Source: Micromonospora eburnea
Lineage (GTDB): Bacteria > Actinomycetota > Actinomycetes > Mycobacteriales > Micromonosporaceae
Reading direction: 5' to 3'
Assembly: GCF_900090225.1 (NCBI RefSeq)
Contig: NZ_FMHY01000002.1
Coordinates: 1,860,001-1,924,000, forward strand
DNA: 64,000 nucleotides
The notes below the pieces were generated by a model. The model saw only the letters and a program-made list of their open reading frames with translations, did not search any database and was not told where the DNA came from. Positions 41,720-49,921 of this stretch are shown here, piece by piece (within the stretch, counting starts at the first letter, position 1; each line of letters starts with the position of its first letter). The position numbers were made by a program, and so were the translations under genes.

Positions 41720-42675
41720 CCGCGATGCTGTCCACCCGCGACCTGGTCGTCGGCTACGACGGCCGGACCGTGCTGGACGGGCTGGACCTCGACCTGCCCG
41801 CCGACGCGTTCACCGTCATCGTCGGGCCGAACGCCTGCGGCAAGTCCACCCTGCTGCGCACCATGGCCCGGCTGCTCGCCCCACGTCGCGGCGCCGTGCT
41901 GCTCGACGGTACGGCGATCCGCGACCTGCCCACCCGCGAGGTGGCCCGGCGCCTCGGCGTGCTGCCGCAGAGCCCGCTGGTGCCCGAGGGGATCACCGTG
42001 GCGGACCTGGTCGGCCGCGGCCGGCAGCCGTACCAGCGGTGGTGGCGGCAGTGGTCCCCGGACGACAGCCGGGCCGTCGAGCGGGCCATGGCCCTCGCCG
42101 ACGTCGCCGGGCTCGCCGACCGGGCGGTGGACACCCTCTCCGGCGGGCAGCGGCAGCGGGTCTGGATCGCGATGACCCTCGCCCAGGACACCGAGGCGCT
42201 GCTGCTGGACGAGCCGACCACCTTCCTCGACCTCGCCCACCAGGTGGAGGTGCTGGACCTGCTGCACCGGCTGCGGGCCGAGCGTGGCCGGACCGTGGTC
42301 GCCGTGCTGCACGATCTCAACCAGGCCGCCCGGTACGCCGACCACCTGGTCGCCATGCGGGACGGCGCGGTGGTGGCGGCCGGGCCCCCGCGCGAGATCC
42401 TCACCGCCGACCTGGTCCGGGCGGTCTTCGGGCTCGACTGCGTGGTCGTGCCCTGCCCGGTCACCGGCGCCCCCCTCGTCGTGCCCGCCCTCACCCACAC
42501 CTCGGCGGCCCCGCCCGCCCCGGCCGATTCTCCGGCCCGGCCTGCTGCTCCGGCTTCGCCTGTTGCGCCGGCCCCTCCTTCCGCCCTGGCCACCCCGGAG
42601 GCTTCCCCGGTTCCGGCTGCCGCGCCGGTCCCCCCTGCTCCGGCCCCGGCCGGCTCCTCCGTCGGCGACGCCTGA
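41716..42675 (+). CDS. Ferric-siderophore ABC transporter ATP-binding protein with Pro/Ala tail
   Basis: 319 residues from GTG 41716, with GAGGGAGG six bases upstream; the frame reaching back to 41356 overlaps the permease and is rejected. The ABC domain is complete: Walker A VGPNACGKSTLLRT, Q-loop LGVLPQSPLVPEGITV, signature LSGGQRQRVWIAMTLAQ, Walker B LLLDEPTTFLDL and H-loop LHDLNQ. It powers siderophore uptake through the two FecCD permeases. After about residue 255 it carries a tail of roughly 65 residues almost wholly of Pro, Ala, Ser and Thr, absent from ordinary FecE/FepC proteins. Confidence 0.92.
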   Translation: MTAMLSTRDLVVGYDGRTVLDGLDLDLPADAFTVIVGPNACGKSTLLRTMARLLAPRRGAVLLDGTAIRDLPTREVARRLGVLPQSPLVPEGITVADLVGRGRQPYQRWWRQWSPDDSRAVERAMALADVAGLADRAVDTLSGGQRQRVWIAMTLAQDTEALLLDEPTTFLDLAHQVEVLDLLHRLRAERGRTVVAVLHDLNQAARYADHLVAMRDGAVVAAGPPREILTADLVRAVFGLDCVVVPCPVTGAPLVVPALTHTSAAPPAPADSPARPAAPASPVAPAPPSALATPEASPVPAAAPVPPAPAPAGSSVGDA

Positions 42676-42708
42676 GCGCCCGCCGACCCGTACCACGAAA
42701 GGACCCTG

Positions 42709-43653
42709 ATGCGTCGTCTCGCCGTCGCCCTCACCGCGGCCCTCGCCCTCGGTGTCGGTCTCACCGCCTGTGGGGAGAGCGACCCCGCCCCCGGTGCGGC
42801 CACCGGGGACACCCGGGAGATCACCCACGCGATGGGCACCACCAAGGTGCCCGCCGAGCCGAAGCGCGTGGTGGTGCTCGACACCGACAAGTTCGACACC
42901 GCGCTCTCGCTCGGCGTCACGCCGGTCGGCGCGGCGACCGCCGGTGAGGCGAAGAGCTGGCCCACCTACTTCGGCGCGGAGAAACTCGCCGGAATCAAGG
43001 CGGTCGGGGTGCTCACCGAACCCGACCTGGAGGCGATCAACGCGCTCAAGCCCGACCTGATCCTCGGCAGCAAGTTCCGCCAGGAGAAGTTCTACGACGA
43101 GCTGTCCGCCATCGCGCCGACCGTCTTCACCGAGCAGGTGGGCGTCACCTGGAAGGAGAACTTCCTCCTCGACGGCAAGGCCCTGGGCAAGGAGCAGCAG
43201 GCTCACGACCTGCTCGCAGCGTACGAGAAGCGGGCGAAGGAGTTCGGCGCCTCGCTCGGCGACGCCGCGTCCCGCCAGATCTCCATCGTCCGCTTCATGC
43301 CCGGCAACATCCGGGTGTACGGCCCGGAGTCGTTCTCGGGCATCGTCATCGGCGACACCGGGCTGGGCCGCCCCGTGCGGCAGCGCCTCGACGGCAAGAA
43401 GGACAAGCGCTTCGACCAGGTCAGCCCGGAGCGGGTCAACGAGGTGGACGGCGACGTCATCTTCGTCACCGCGTACGGCGAGAAGGCCGCCGCCGAGCAG
43501 ACCAAGGTCACGGCCGGCAGCCTCTGGCAGGGTCTCGCCGCGGTCAAGGCCGGCAAGGCCCACGTCGTCGCCGACGAGACCTGGATGACCGGCATCGGCG
43601 TAACCGCCGCCAACAAGATCCTCGACGACCTGGAGAAGTACCTCTCCGCCTGA
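42709..43653 (+). CDS. Ferric-siderophore substrate-binding lipoprotein
   Basis: 314 residues. The signal peptide ends in the lipobox LTAC (Cys21), so it is a membrane-anchored lipoprotein. The mature part is a FepB/FhuD-type class III binding protein: EITHAMGTTKVPAEPKRVVVLDTDKFDTALSLGVTPVGAA, LEAINALKPDLILGSKF and SIVRFMPGNIRVYGPESFSGIVIGDTGLGRP. It delivers the iron-siderophore complex to the permease pair. It is last of the four-gene operon and is followed by a palindromic element at 43686. The siderophore is not identified; no siderophore synthesis genes are in view. Confidence 0.92.
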   Translation: MRRLAVALTAALALGVGLTACGESDPAPGAATGDTREITHAMGTTKVPAEPKRVVVLDTDKFDTALSLGVTPVGAATAGEAKSWPTYFGAEKLAGIKAVGVLTEPDLEAINALKPDLILGSKFRQEKFYDELSAIAPTVFTEQVGVTWKENFLLDGKALGKEQQAHDLLAAYEKRAKEFGASLGDAASRQISIVRFMPGNIRVYGPESFSGIVIGDTGLGRPVRQRLDGKKDKRFDQVSPERVNEVDGDVIFVTAYGEKAAAEQTKVTAGSLWQGLAAVKAGKAHVVADETWMTGIGVTAANKILDDLEKYLSA

Positions 43654-43685
43654 CCCGTCGCGCCGCATCGCGCTCCTGCGGCCCG

Positions 43686-43763
43686 CAAGATCGCACTCGA
43701 TTCAGGAAGTAGTGGCCTCGTCCGCATGGGAGGCCACTACTTCCCTGTTCGAGCATGATCTTC
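43686..43763. repeat. Palindromic element, left copy, abutting the DUF559 gene
   Basis: The outer arms are AAGATCGCACTC and GAGCATGATCTT. The inner arms GGAAGTAGTGGCCTC (43705-43719) and GAGGCCACTACTTCC (43730-43744) pair perfectly over 15 bp around a 10-base loop. The right end overlaps the stop codon of the DUF559 gene (43762-43764). It aligns closely with the reverse complement of the element at 44853-44931, so the two form inverted repeats around the gene. It could also act as the gene's terminator. Confidence 0.85.
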
Positions 43764-44787
43764 ACGTCACGGCAGCGCGCCAGCCGCGGGCACGCAGTGC
43801 CGCGCGCACCTCGGTGAGGATTCCGTCGAAGTCGTGCCGAAAGCGTTTCGCTGTGACGTGCAGGACGATCCACTCCGCCCCGAGCAGCCGGTTGAGCCGT
43901 TGACGGTCCCGGTGGAACTGCTCCGGGTCGTCGTGCCACAGCCCGTCGTATTCGACCGCGACCCTGAACTCCGGCCACGCCAGATCCAGCCGGGCGATGA
44001 AGCGCCCCTGTTGCGACACCACCCACTGCGTCTCAGGGCGGGGCAGACCGGCACGCACCAGGCGCACCCGCGTGCGGGACTCCTGCGGGGACTCGGCGCC
44101 GGCGTCGGCAAGATCGACGGCGCGCAGCAACGATCGCCAGCCGCGCCTGCCGGCCCTGGCCAGGGCGTACTCCCGTAGGGCGGTGACGTCGGTGAGCCCA
44201 CGGGCCAACAGGCCGTCGATGAGCACCACCGCCTCGATCACGTCGAGCCACCGCGCCAGGTCCCAGCAGGTACGCGCTGGCGAGGTGACCAGGATGCCCG
44301 CCCGCTCCACGACGTCGCCCGGGTCCACCTCGGCGCGGTGCACCCGCAGACCGCTCATTGGTCCCCGCTGGCCGGGCGCGCAGCCCGGCCTCGCCGGGGC
44401 GGCGTCGGAAGTCCGTGCCAGACGGACGGCCGGCGCGGAGCCAGGTGCCGGCGCGGCCGGTGCGGGGACGGGTGCCGAGAGGGCTCGTGGCGGTGTGGGG
44501 GTGAGCACGTCGACGGGCTGCTCGGGAGCGACGTGCCCGACGCGGTAGAGGGCGGCGGCCGAACGGCCGGCGATGGCGGTGCCGGCGGGCACCAGCCAGC
44601 GGAGCACGGCGGCGCACCGGTCGGCATGGGTCACGCTCAGCTGTGCGTCGGCGTAGACGTCGCGAAAGAGCGGCCGCCAAGCCGAGCTGCGGAGATCGTT
44701 ACGGGTCAGCAGACCACGCCGCACCGCAACGGAGCCACGAAAGATCCGACCGCGCAGTTGGGGCGGTCGCCGAGGAGCTTTGGGCAT
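43762..44787 (-). CDS. DUF559 (Vsr-like endonuclease fold) protein with AbiEi-like N-terminus
   Basis: 341 residues from ATG 44787 (GTG 44793 also in frame). The N-terminal part GSVAVRRGLLTRNDLRSSAWRPLFRDVYADAQL resembles the winged-helix start of AbiEi-type proteins. The middle has a Pro/Ala-rich linker (about residues 100-145) and VTSPARTCWDLARWLDVIEAVVLIDGLLARG. The C-terminal DUF559 domain, related to Vsr nicking endonucleases, has ARLDLAWPEFRVAVEYDGLWHDDPEQFHRDRQRLNRLLGAEWIVLHVTAKRF, with the conserved Asp and Glu-x-Asp-Gly core. Actual nuclease activity is not proven for the family. The gene lies alone, flanked on both sides by inverted palindromic elements. Confidence 0.8.
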   Translation of the reverse strand: MPKAPRRPPQLRGRIFRGSVAVRRGLLTRNDLRSSAWRPLFRDVYADAQLSVTHADRCAAVLRWLVPAGTAIAGRSAAALYRVGHVAPEQPVDVLTPTPPRALSAPVPAPAAPAPGSAPAVRLARTSDAAPARPGCAPGQRGPMSGLRVHRAEVDPGDVVERAGILVTSPARTCWDLARWLDVIEAVVLIDGLLARGLTDVTALREYALARAGRRGWRSLLRAVDLADAGAESPQESRTRVRLVRAGLPRPETQWVVSQQGRFIARLDLAWPEFRVAVEYDGLWHDDPEQFHRDRQRLNRLLGAEWIVLHVTAKRFRHDFDGILTEVRAALRARGWRAAVT

Positions 44788-44852
44788 ACGCACACGCTGC
44801 CCGATTCCGTGCCCCGGCGCTGCCCCTGTGGATAACCCGGAACGCCGCTCGC

Positions 44853-44931
44853 CAAGATCGTGCTCAAACGCGGAAGTAGTGGCCTCCCAGGAGCTGGGAG
44901 GCCACTACATCATGGATCGAGTGCGATCTTG
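44853..44931. repeat. Palindromic element, right copy, upstream of the DUF559 gene
   Basis: The outer arms are AAGATCGTGCTC (44854-44865) and GAGTGCGATCTT (44919-44930). The inner arms GTAGTGGCCTCCCA (44876-44889) and TGGGAGGCCACTAC (44895-44908) are perfect over 14 bp with a 5-base loop. In reverse complement it matches the left copy (43686-43763) over most of its length. It starts 66 bases upstream of the DUF559 start codon. Confidence 0.85.
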
Positions 44932-44982
44932 CCCGCCGCGGGACAGCGCCGGCGGGACCGCGCCGCGGGCGGGGGTGGGAGG

Positions 44983-45636
44983 TCAGGCGGCGGTGGACCA
45001 GATGGCGCGGAAGGCAGCGGCCTCGCCGGCCAGCCACTGTTCGAGTTGGTCGGGGCGGGCGGTGGTGGGCATGCGGTGGGCCTCGCCGCGCCGGACGTCG
45101 ACCAGGACCGGCTCGGCGTGCGGCAGGACCGCGTCCATGTGCCGGGCCATCAGGTGCAGCGTGGCCAGGGTGGCCTCCTCGCTCGGCGGTGCCTCGTCGA
45201 AGTGCAGGCGGATCGCCTCGGCGCGGCCGTCGGCGTATCGGACACCGAACTGTGGGTTGATCTTGACGGGCAGGTCGCCCAGCATGGCCAGGGCGTCCCG
45301 GGTCTGCGCCAGGTCGACTCCGGCCGGGTCGCCGAGGGAGTGCAGCCAGGTGGTCGCGCCCGGCACGAGCGCCTCGTAGAGCGGACGCCAGCGGGGCTTG
45401 ACCAGGTCGGTGACCTGGGCCAGGTGGGTGCCGCCGGTGTGGAAGGCGACGTCGGCCTTGAGCGCCTTGACGAACTGGCCGTGCGGGTTGAAGCCGTGCC
45501 GGCTCGCCCGCTGCTTGCGCAGGCCCCCGACGAAGGTGGCCTTGGTGGGCCCGGTGCGGTCCACATACCGGGTGAACCCGAGCAGGGTGGCGTAGGGAGT
45601 GACAGGGGCGGTGGAGGTGGGCGCAGTCACGAGCAT
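44983..45636 (-). CDS. Conserved hypothetical actinobacterial protein
   Basis: 217 residues from GTG 45636, preceded on the minus strand by GGGAGG at correct spacing. Readable segments are TPYATLLGFTRYVDRTGPTKATFVGGLRKQRASRHGFNPHGQFVKALKADVAFHTGG, HFDEAPPSEEATLATLHLMARHMDAVLP and VLVDVRRGEAHRMPTTARPDQLEQWLAGEAAAF. There is no signal peptide or membrane helix, and no motif that I can assign to an enzyme family. A dyad-symmetric site is located just upstream. Coding is secure, function unknown. Confidence 0.75.
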   Translation of the reverse strand: MLVTAPTSTAPVTPYATLLGFTRYVDRTGPTKATFVGGLRKQRASRHGFNPHGQFVKALKADVAFHTGGTHLAQVTDLVKPRWRPLYEALVPGATTWLHSLGDPAGVDLAQTRDALAMLGDLPVKINPQFGVRYADGRAEAIRLHFDEAPPSEEATLATLHLMARHMDAVLPHAEPVLVDVRRGEAHRMPTTARPDQLEQWLAGEAAAFRAIWSTAA

Positions 45637-45654
45637 CCTCCCAGGTCAACAGCT

Positions 45655-45678
45655 CGATTAGTACACACATTCTAATCG
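45655..45678. promoter_or_regulatory. Dyad-symmetric operator-like site
   Basis: CGATTAG (45655-45661) and CTAATCG (45672-45678) form a perfect 7-bp inverted repeat with a 10-base spacer in a locally AT-rich stretch, 19 bases upstream of the GTG 45636 start. Size and position fit a repressor operator. It does not match the LexA or IdeR boxes. Confidence 0.5.
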
Positions 45679-45844
45679 ACGGGTCTGACATCGCCCAGGG
45701 TTCGTCGGCAGGCGCCCGCGTACCTGGATCCGGCTCACCCACGCCGGCCGGAGGGCGGTGGACGCCCACCGGGCGTCCCTCAACGACCTGCGCCAACGCT
45801 CGCAGGCGTGGACGGGCGAAGAGTAGACCGGCTCCGACCAGCGG

Positions 45845-45880
45845 GCGGCGCCGGCCGCCGGGGCGGACGGCCGGCGCCGC
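45845..45880 (-). terminator. Hairpin terminator downstream of the helicase gene
   Basis: GCGGCGCCGGCCG (45845-45857) pairs perfectly with CGGCCGGCGCCGC (45868-45880) around a 10-base loop, 21 bases beyond the helicase stop (45902) on the minus strand. The 265-bp gap 45637-45901 otherwise holds only the operator-like site. Confidence 0.7.
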
Positions 45881-45901
45881 GGACGGCCCGCGAAGCAGGT
45901 G

Positions 45902-48418
45902 CTACAGCTGCCCGACGTCGGTGATCCGCACGACCGCCCCGCCGACCTCGTCGGAGGCCGCCAGGTCGATCTCGGCGCTGATCCCCCAGTCGTGGTCGCC
46001 CTCCGGGTCGTCGAGGATCTGGCGTACGGTCCACTTCTCCCGGCCCTGCTCGATCATGAGCAGCGCCGGCCCGCGCGCGTCCGGCCCGACCCCGATCCCG
46101 TCGTACGCCTCGAAGTACGGCTCCAGCGCGTCCGCCCACGCGTCCGCGTCCCAGCCCGAGCCGGCGTCGAGTTCGCCCAGCTCGTCCCAGCGGCGCAGGG
46201 CGGCCAACTCGACCCGGCGGAACAGCGCGTTGCGGACGAGTACCCGGAACGCGCGGGCGTTGCGGGTGACCGCCGGCGGCCGGTCGTCCAGCGACGCCGC
46301 GAGCTCCTCGACGTCGGACGGGTTGCGCAGCCGCTCCCACTCGTCGATGAGGCTGGAGTCGACCTGGCGGACCAGTTCGCCCAGCCACTCGATGAGGTCG
46401 ACCAGTTCCTCGGTCTTGGCGTCCTCGGGGACGGTCTGCCGCAGCGTCTTGTACGCGTCCGCGAGGTAGCGCAGGACGAGCCCCTCCGAGCGGGACAGGC
46501 CGTAGAACTGCACGTACTCCGGGAAGGTCATCGCCCGCTCGTACATGTCCCGGACGACGGACTTGGGGGAGAGCTGGTGGTCGGCCACCCACGGGTGCCC
46601 CTGCCGGTACATCTCGTACGCCGACTCCAGCAGCTCGGCGAGCGGCTTGGGCCAGGTCACCTCGTCGAGCAGTTCGAGGCGGGCCTCGTACTCGATGCCT
46701 TCGGCCTTCATCGCGGCGACCGCCTCGCCGCGGGCCTTGAACTGCTGGGCGGAGAGCACCTGGCGCGGGTCGTCGAGGATCGACTCGATCACCGACAGCG
46801 CGTCGAGGGCGTACGACGGGGACTCGCGGTCCAGCAGTTCGATGGCCGCCAGGGCGAGCGGTGACAGCGGCTGGTTGAGCGCGAAATCGAGCTGGAGGTC
46901 GACGGTGAGCCGGACCCGGCGGCCCTGCTCGTCCGGTTCGGGCAGCTCCTCGACCACCCCGCCGGCCCGCAGCGCCCGGTAGATGGCGATGGCCCGGCGG
47001 ATGTGCCGGCGCTGGGCGGCCCGGTCCTCGTGATTGTCGGTGAGCAGGTGGCGCATCGAGGCGAACGCGTCGCCGGGCCGGCCGATGACGTTGAGCAGCA
47101 TCGAGTGGCTGACCTGGAAGCTGGAGGTGAGCGGCTCCGGCTCGGCCTCGACGAGCCGGTCGAAGGTGGGTTTGCCCCACCCGATGGATCCCTCCGGGGG
47201 CTTGCGGCGGACCACCTTGCGGCGCTTCTTCGGGTCGTCGCCGGCCTTGGCCAGGGCCTTCTCGTTCTCGATGACGTGCTCGGGGGCCTGCACCACCACC
47301 CGGCCGAGAGTGTCGAAGCCGGCCCGGCCGGCCCGGCCGGCGATCTGGTGGAACTCGCGGGCCTTGAGCAGTCGGGTCCGCGTGCCGTCGTACTTGCTCA
47401 GGCCGGTGAAGAGCACCGTACGGATCGGCACGTTGATGCCGACGCCGAGGGTGTCCGTGCCACAGATGACCTTGAGCAGCCCGGCCTGCGCGAGGGTCTC
47501 CACCAGGCGGCGGTACTTGGGCAGCATGCCGGCGTGGTGTACGCCGATGCCGTGCCGGACCAGCCGGGACAGCGTCTTGCCGAAGCCGGAGGTGAACCGG
47601 AAGTTGCCGATCGCGGCGGCGATCTGGTCCTTCTCGGCCCGGGTGCAGACGTTGACGCTCATCAGCGCCTGTGCGCGTTCCAGTGCGGCGGCCTGGGTGA
47701 AGTGTACGACGTACACCGGGGCCTGCTTCGTCTCCAGCAGTTCCTCAAGGGTCTCGTGCAGCGGGGTCATCGCGTACGAGAAGAGGAGCGGGACCGGCCG
47801 CTCGGCCGAGCGCACGACGGCGGTCGGCCGGCCGGTACGCCGGGTCAGGTCGTCCACGAAGCGCGTGGTGTCGCCGAGCGTGGCGGACATCAGGATGAAC
47901 TGGGCCTGCGGCAGCTCGATGAGCGGCACCTGCCAGGCCCAGCCCCGGTCCGGCTCGGCGTAGAAGTGGAACTCGTCCATGATCACCTGGCCGACGTCGG
48001 CCCGGGTGCCCTCGCGCAGCGCGAGGTTGGCCAGGATCTCCGCGGTGCAGCAGATGATCGGGGCGTCGGCGTTGACGCTGGCGTCGCCGGTGAGCATGCC
48101 GACGTTCTCCGCACCGAAGACCTCGCAGAGCGCGAAGAACTTCTCCGACACCAGGGCCTTGATCGGCGCGGTGTAGAACGTGGTGCGGTCGTCGGCCAGG
48201 GCGGCGAAGTGCGCGGCGATGGCGACCAGGCTCTTGCCGGAGCCGGTCGGCGTGTTCATGATCACGTTCGCCCCGGAGACGATCTCGATGACCGCCTCCT
48301 CCTGGTGGGGATAGAGGTCGAGACCGCGCTCGGACGCCCAGCCGGCGAACGTGTCGTAAAGGGTGTCGGGGTCGGCGCTCTTCGGCAGCGCGGAGGTGAG
48401 AGTCATGGCGACTCCCAT
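45902..48418 (-). CDS. Ski2/Mtr4-like DEAD/DEAH-box RNA helicase (DUF3516 type)
   Basis: 838 residues from ATG 48418 (ATG 48406 possible). Superfamily 2 motifs: Q-like LYPHQEEAVIEIVSG, Walker A NTPTGSGKSLVAIAAH, motif Ia FYTAPIKALVSEKFF, DEFH box in VGQVIMDEFHFYAEPDRGWAWQVPL, SAT in FILMSATLGD, and motif VI FHQIAGRAGRAGFD. HHAGMLPKYRRLVETLAQAGLLKVICGTDTLGVGINVPIRTVLFTGL is typical of the Ski2/Mtr4 group. The C-terminal 400 residues match the actinobacterial DUF3516 extension (SRSEGLVLRYLADAYKTLRQTVP). Likely role is RNA unwinding in processing or decay; a specific partner is not known. Confidence 0.9.
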   Translation of the reverse strand: MGVAMTLTSALPKSADPDTLYDTFAGWASERGLDLYPHQEEAVIEIVSGANVIMNTPTGSGKSLVAIAAHFAALADDRTTFYTAPIKALVSEKFFALCEVFGAENVGMLTGDASVNADAPIICCTAEILANLALREGTRADVGQVIMDEFHFYAEPDRGWAWQVPLIELPQAQFILMSATLGDTTRFVDDLTRRTGRPTAVVRSAERPVPLLFSYAMTPLHETLEELLETKQAPVYVVHFTQAAALERAQALMSVNVCTRAEKDQIAAAIGNFRFTSGFGKTLSRLVRHGIGVHHAGMLPKYRRLVETLAQAGLLKVICGTDTLGVGINVPIRTVLFTGLSKYDGTRTRLLKAREFHQIAGRAGRAGFDTLGRVVVQAPEHVIENEKALAKAGDDPKKRRKVVRRKPPEGSIGWGKPTFDRLVEAEPEPLTSSFQVSHSMLLNVIGRPGDAFASMRHLLTDNHEDRAAQRRHIRRAIAIYRALRAGGVVEELPEPDEQGRRVRLTVDLQLDFALNQPLSPLALAAIELLDRESPSYALDALSVIESILDDPRQVLSAQQFKARGEAVAAMKAEGIEYEARLELLDEVTWPKPLAELLESAYEMYRQGHPWVADHQLSPKSVVRDMYERAMTFPEYVQFYGLSRSEGLVLRYLADAYKTLRQTVPEDAKTEELVDLIEWLGELVRQVDSSLIDEWERLRNPSDVEELAASLDDRPPAVTRNARAFRVLVRNALFRRVELAALRRWDELGELDAGSGWDADAWADALEPYFEAYDGIGVGPDARGPALLMIEQGREKWTVRQILDDPEGDHDWGISAEIDLAASDEVGGAVVRITDVGQL

Positions 48419-48479
48419 CGTGCCTGGATCATGCCCCGCCGCGCCAACCGGGCTCCCGCCTCCGGCCGCCGCGCCTGTT

Positions 48480-48527
48480 AGGAGGGGGCCCCTCTACAAC
48501 GCCAGGCGTTAACAAGGGGCCCCTCCT
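48480..48527. repeat. Palindromic intergenic repeat (GGGGCCCCTCC type)
   Basis: The outer arms AGGAGGGGGCCCCT (48480-48493) and AGGGGCCCCTCCT (48515-48527) pair with one extra G. An inner dyad AACGCC-A-GGCGTT occupies 48498-48510. It lies between the trmB stop (48529) and the helicase start (48418). Similar AAGGAGGGGCCCC-type units are common between genes in Micromonosporaceae as I recall them. It may also terminate trmB transcription. Confidence 0.8.
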
Positions 48528-48528
48528 T

Positions 48529-49233
48529 TCACCGGCGCCGGTGGATGAGGTCGAAGATCTCGCGGCCGGCGGTGAGGGCGCGGCGCTCGAACTTGGTCAG
48601 CGGGCGGTGCGGGGGGCGGGGCGCGTACCCGCCGTACACGTCGGCCAGTTCCGGGTCGGCGGTCAGCGTCTCGCGCATCGACACGGCGTACTCGGCCCAG
48701 TCGGTGGCGCAGTGCAGCGTCCCGCCGGGGGCCAGTCGGGACCGTAGCAGCGCCACGTGGGCCGGCTGGATGATCCGGCGCTTGTGGTGGCGGGCCTTCG
48801 GCCACGGGTCGGGGAAGAACACGTGCACCGCGTCCAGCGACCCCTCCGGCATCGCCCGGACCAGGTCCAACGCGTCGCCGTTGGCCACCCGGACGTTGGT
48901 GAGCGCGTGCCGGTCGACCAGGTCCAGCAGGTTGGCGATTCCGGGCGTGTGCACCTCGACCGCCAGATAGTGTCGGTCCGGATCGGCCGCCGCCATCGCC
49001 ACGGTGGCGTCGCCCATCCCGGACCCGATCTCCAGCACCAGCGGGGCCCGCCGCCCGAACAGCGCCGTCGGATCGTACGGCCCGTCCAGGTCGGCGATCT
49101 CCAGGCCGTACGCGGGCCAGAGCCGGGCCAGCGCCGCGCGCTGCCGGTCGGTCATCCGGCCACGGCGCGGATGGAAGGTGCGGACGTGGGCGGCGTGGGC
49201 GGGCGGCACGGAGTTCTGGTCGGTGGCGGTCAC
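48529..49233 (-). CDS. trmB: tRNA (guanine-N7-)-methyltransferase
   Basis: 234 residues of normal length. TrmB motifs: LVLEIGSGMGDATVAMA (SAM motif I), YLAVEVHTPGIANLL, and the diagnostic VHVFFPDPWPKARHHKRRIIQP. The active-site tail PLTKFERRALTAGREIFDLIHRR is also present. It methylates G46 of tRNA variable loops. The start at 49233 (GTG) follows MTATDQNSVPP; the first 20 residues are less conserved. The stop is two bases from the palindromic repeat. Confidence 0.95.
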   Translation of the reverse strand: MTATDQNSVPPAHAAHVRTFHPRRGRMTDRQRAALARLWPAYGLEIADLDGPYDPTALFGRRAPLVLEIGSGMGDATVAMAAADPDRHYLAVEVHTPGIANLLDLVDRHALTNVRVANGDALDLVRAMPEGSLDAVHVFFPDPWPKARHHKRRIIQPAHVALLRSRLAPGGTLHCATDWAEYAVSMRETLTADPELADVYGGYAPRPPHRPLTKFERRALTAGREIFDLIHRRR

Positions 49234-49326
49234 AGCGATCCGAGCGTACGCGACCGACGCCGCGGCGCGGATGTGAGGTTGGCGGTAGGCGGCGACGGGC
49301 TCCAGGCCGAGGCGCCGGGAGGGGGC

Positions 49327-49914
49327 ATGGTGTCAGTCACGCGAGGCACGGCGCTGCTGATCGCGGCCGCCGCCTGCGCCGCCCCGCTGCTCGGGGCGGC
49401 GCCCGCGCTGGCCGGTCCGCCCGCCGTCGCGCCCCGCCCCGCCGTACTGCCCGTCGCCGAGCCGGCTCCCGGTCCGCCGGAGGGTCAGCAACAGCCGCCC
49501 GCTGACCTGATCTTCGTTGAGGTGACCCCGAGCACTGTGGAAGCCGGTTACCTGGTCGGCCTCCGCGCGAGCTGCCGGGACAACTCGGTGCCGGCGATCG
49601 TGGTCTCCGACGCCTTCGGCCGGGTCCAGGTGCAGCCGCAGCGCGGGCTGCTCACCGCCTCACCGATGGTGAGCGAGCGCACCCGACCCGGCAACTACCG
49701 GGTCAAGCTGGAGTGCCCGAGCGGGCAGACCGCCTCGACGATGCTCCAGGTGGTCAAGGCGGTGAGGCCCAGCCGCGGGCCGGCCACCGGCTTCGGCGGG
49801 ACCGCCGGGTCCGGGTTCGGCAAGTTCCTGGTGCCGGTCGGGCTGGCGCTGACCGTGGCCGGCGCGGTGGTCGGCGTGGCGGCGGCGCGTCGTCCCCGTA
49901 CCGTCCGCCGCTGA
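49327..49914 (+). CDS. Secreted, C-terminally membrane-anchored protein (sortase partner)
   Basis: 195 residues from ATG 49327; the frame reaching back to 48757 overlaps trmB and is rejected. A Sec signal peptide (TALLIAAAACAAPLLGAAPALA) is followed by a Pro-rich linker, a beta-rich domain with DLIFVEVTPSTVEAGYLVGLRASCRDNSVPAIVVSDAFGRVQVQPQRG and NYRVKLECPSGQ (two Cys that could form a disulfide), a Gly-rich spacer, a hydrophobic helix (LVPVGLALTVAGAVVGVAAA) and a basic tail. This is the layout of a sortase substrate, but there is no LPXTG. The class F sortase gene starts 8 bases after its stop. Confidence 0.78.
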   Translation: MVSVTRGTALLIAAAACAAPLLGAAPALAGPPAVAPRPAVLPVAEPAPGPPEGQQQPPADLIFVEVTPSTVEAGYLVGLRASCRDNSVPAIVVSDAFGRVQVQPQRGLLTASPMVSERTRPGNYRVKLECPSGQTASTMLQVVKAVRPSRGPATGFGGTAGSGFGKFLVPVGLALTVAGAVVGVAAARRPRTVRR

Positions 49915-49921
49915 GCGCGCC

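Noticed and set aside
45655-45678. Possible LexA/SOS box
   Set aside because: The arms CGATTAG/CTAATCG do not contain the GAAC/GTTC core of actinobacterial SOS boxes.
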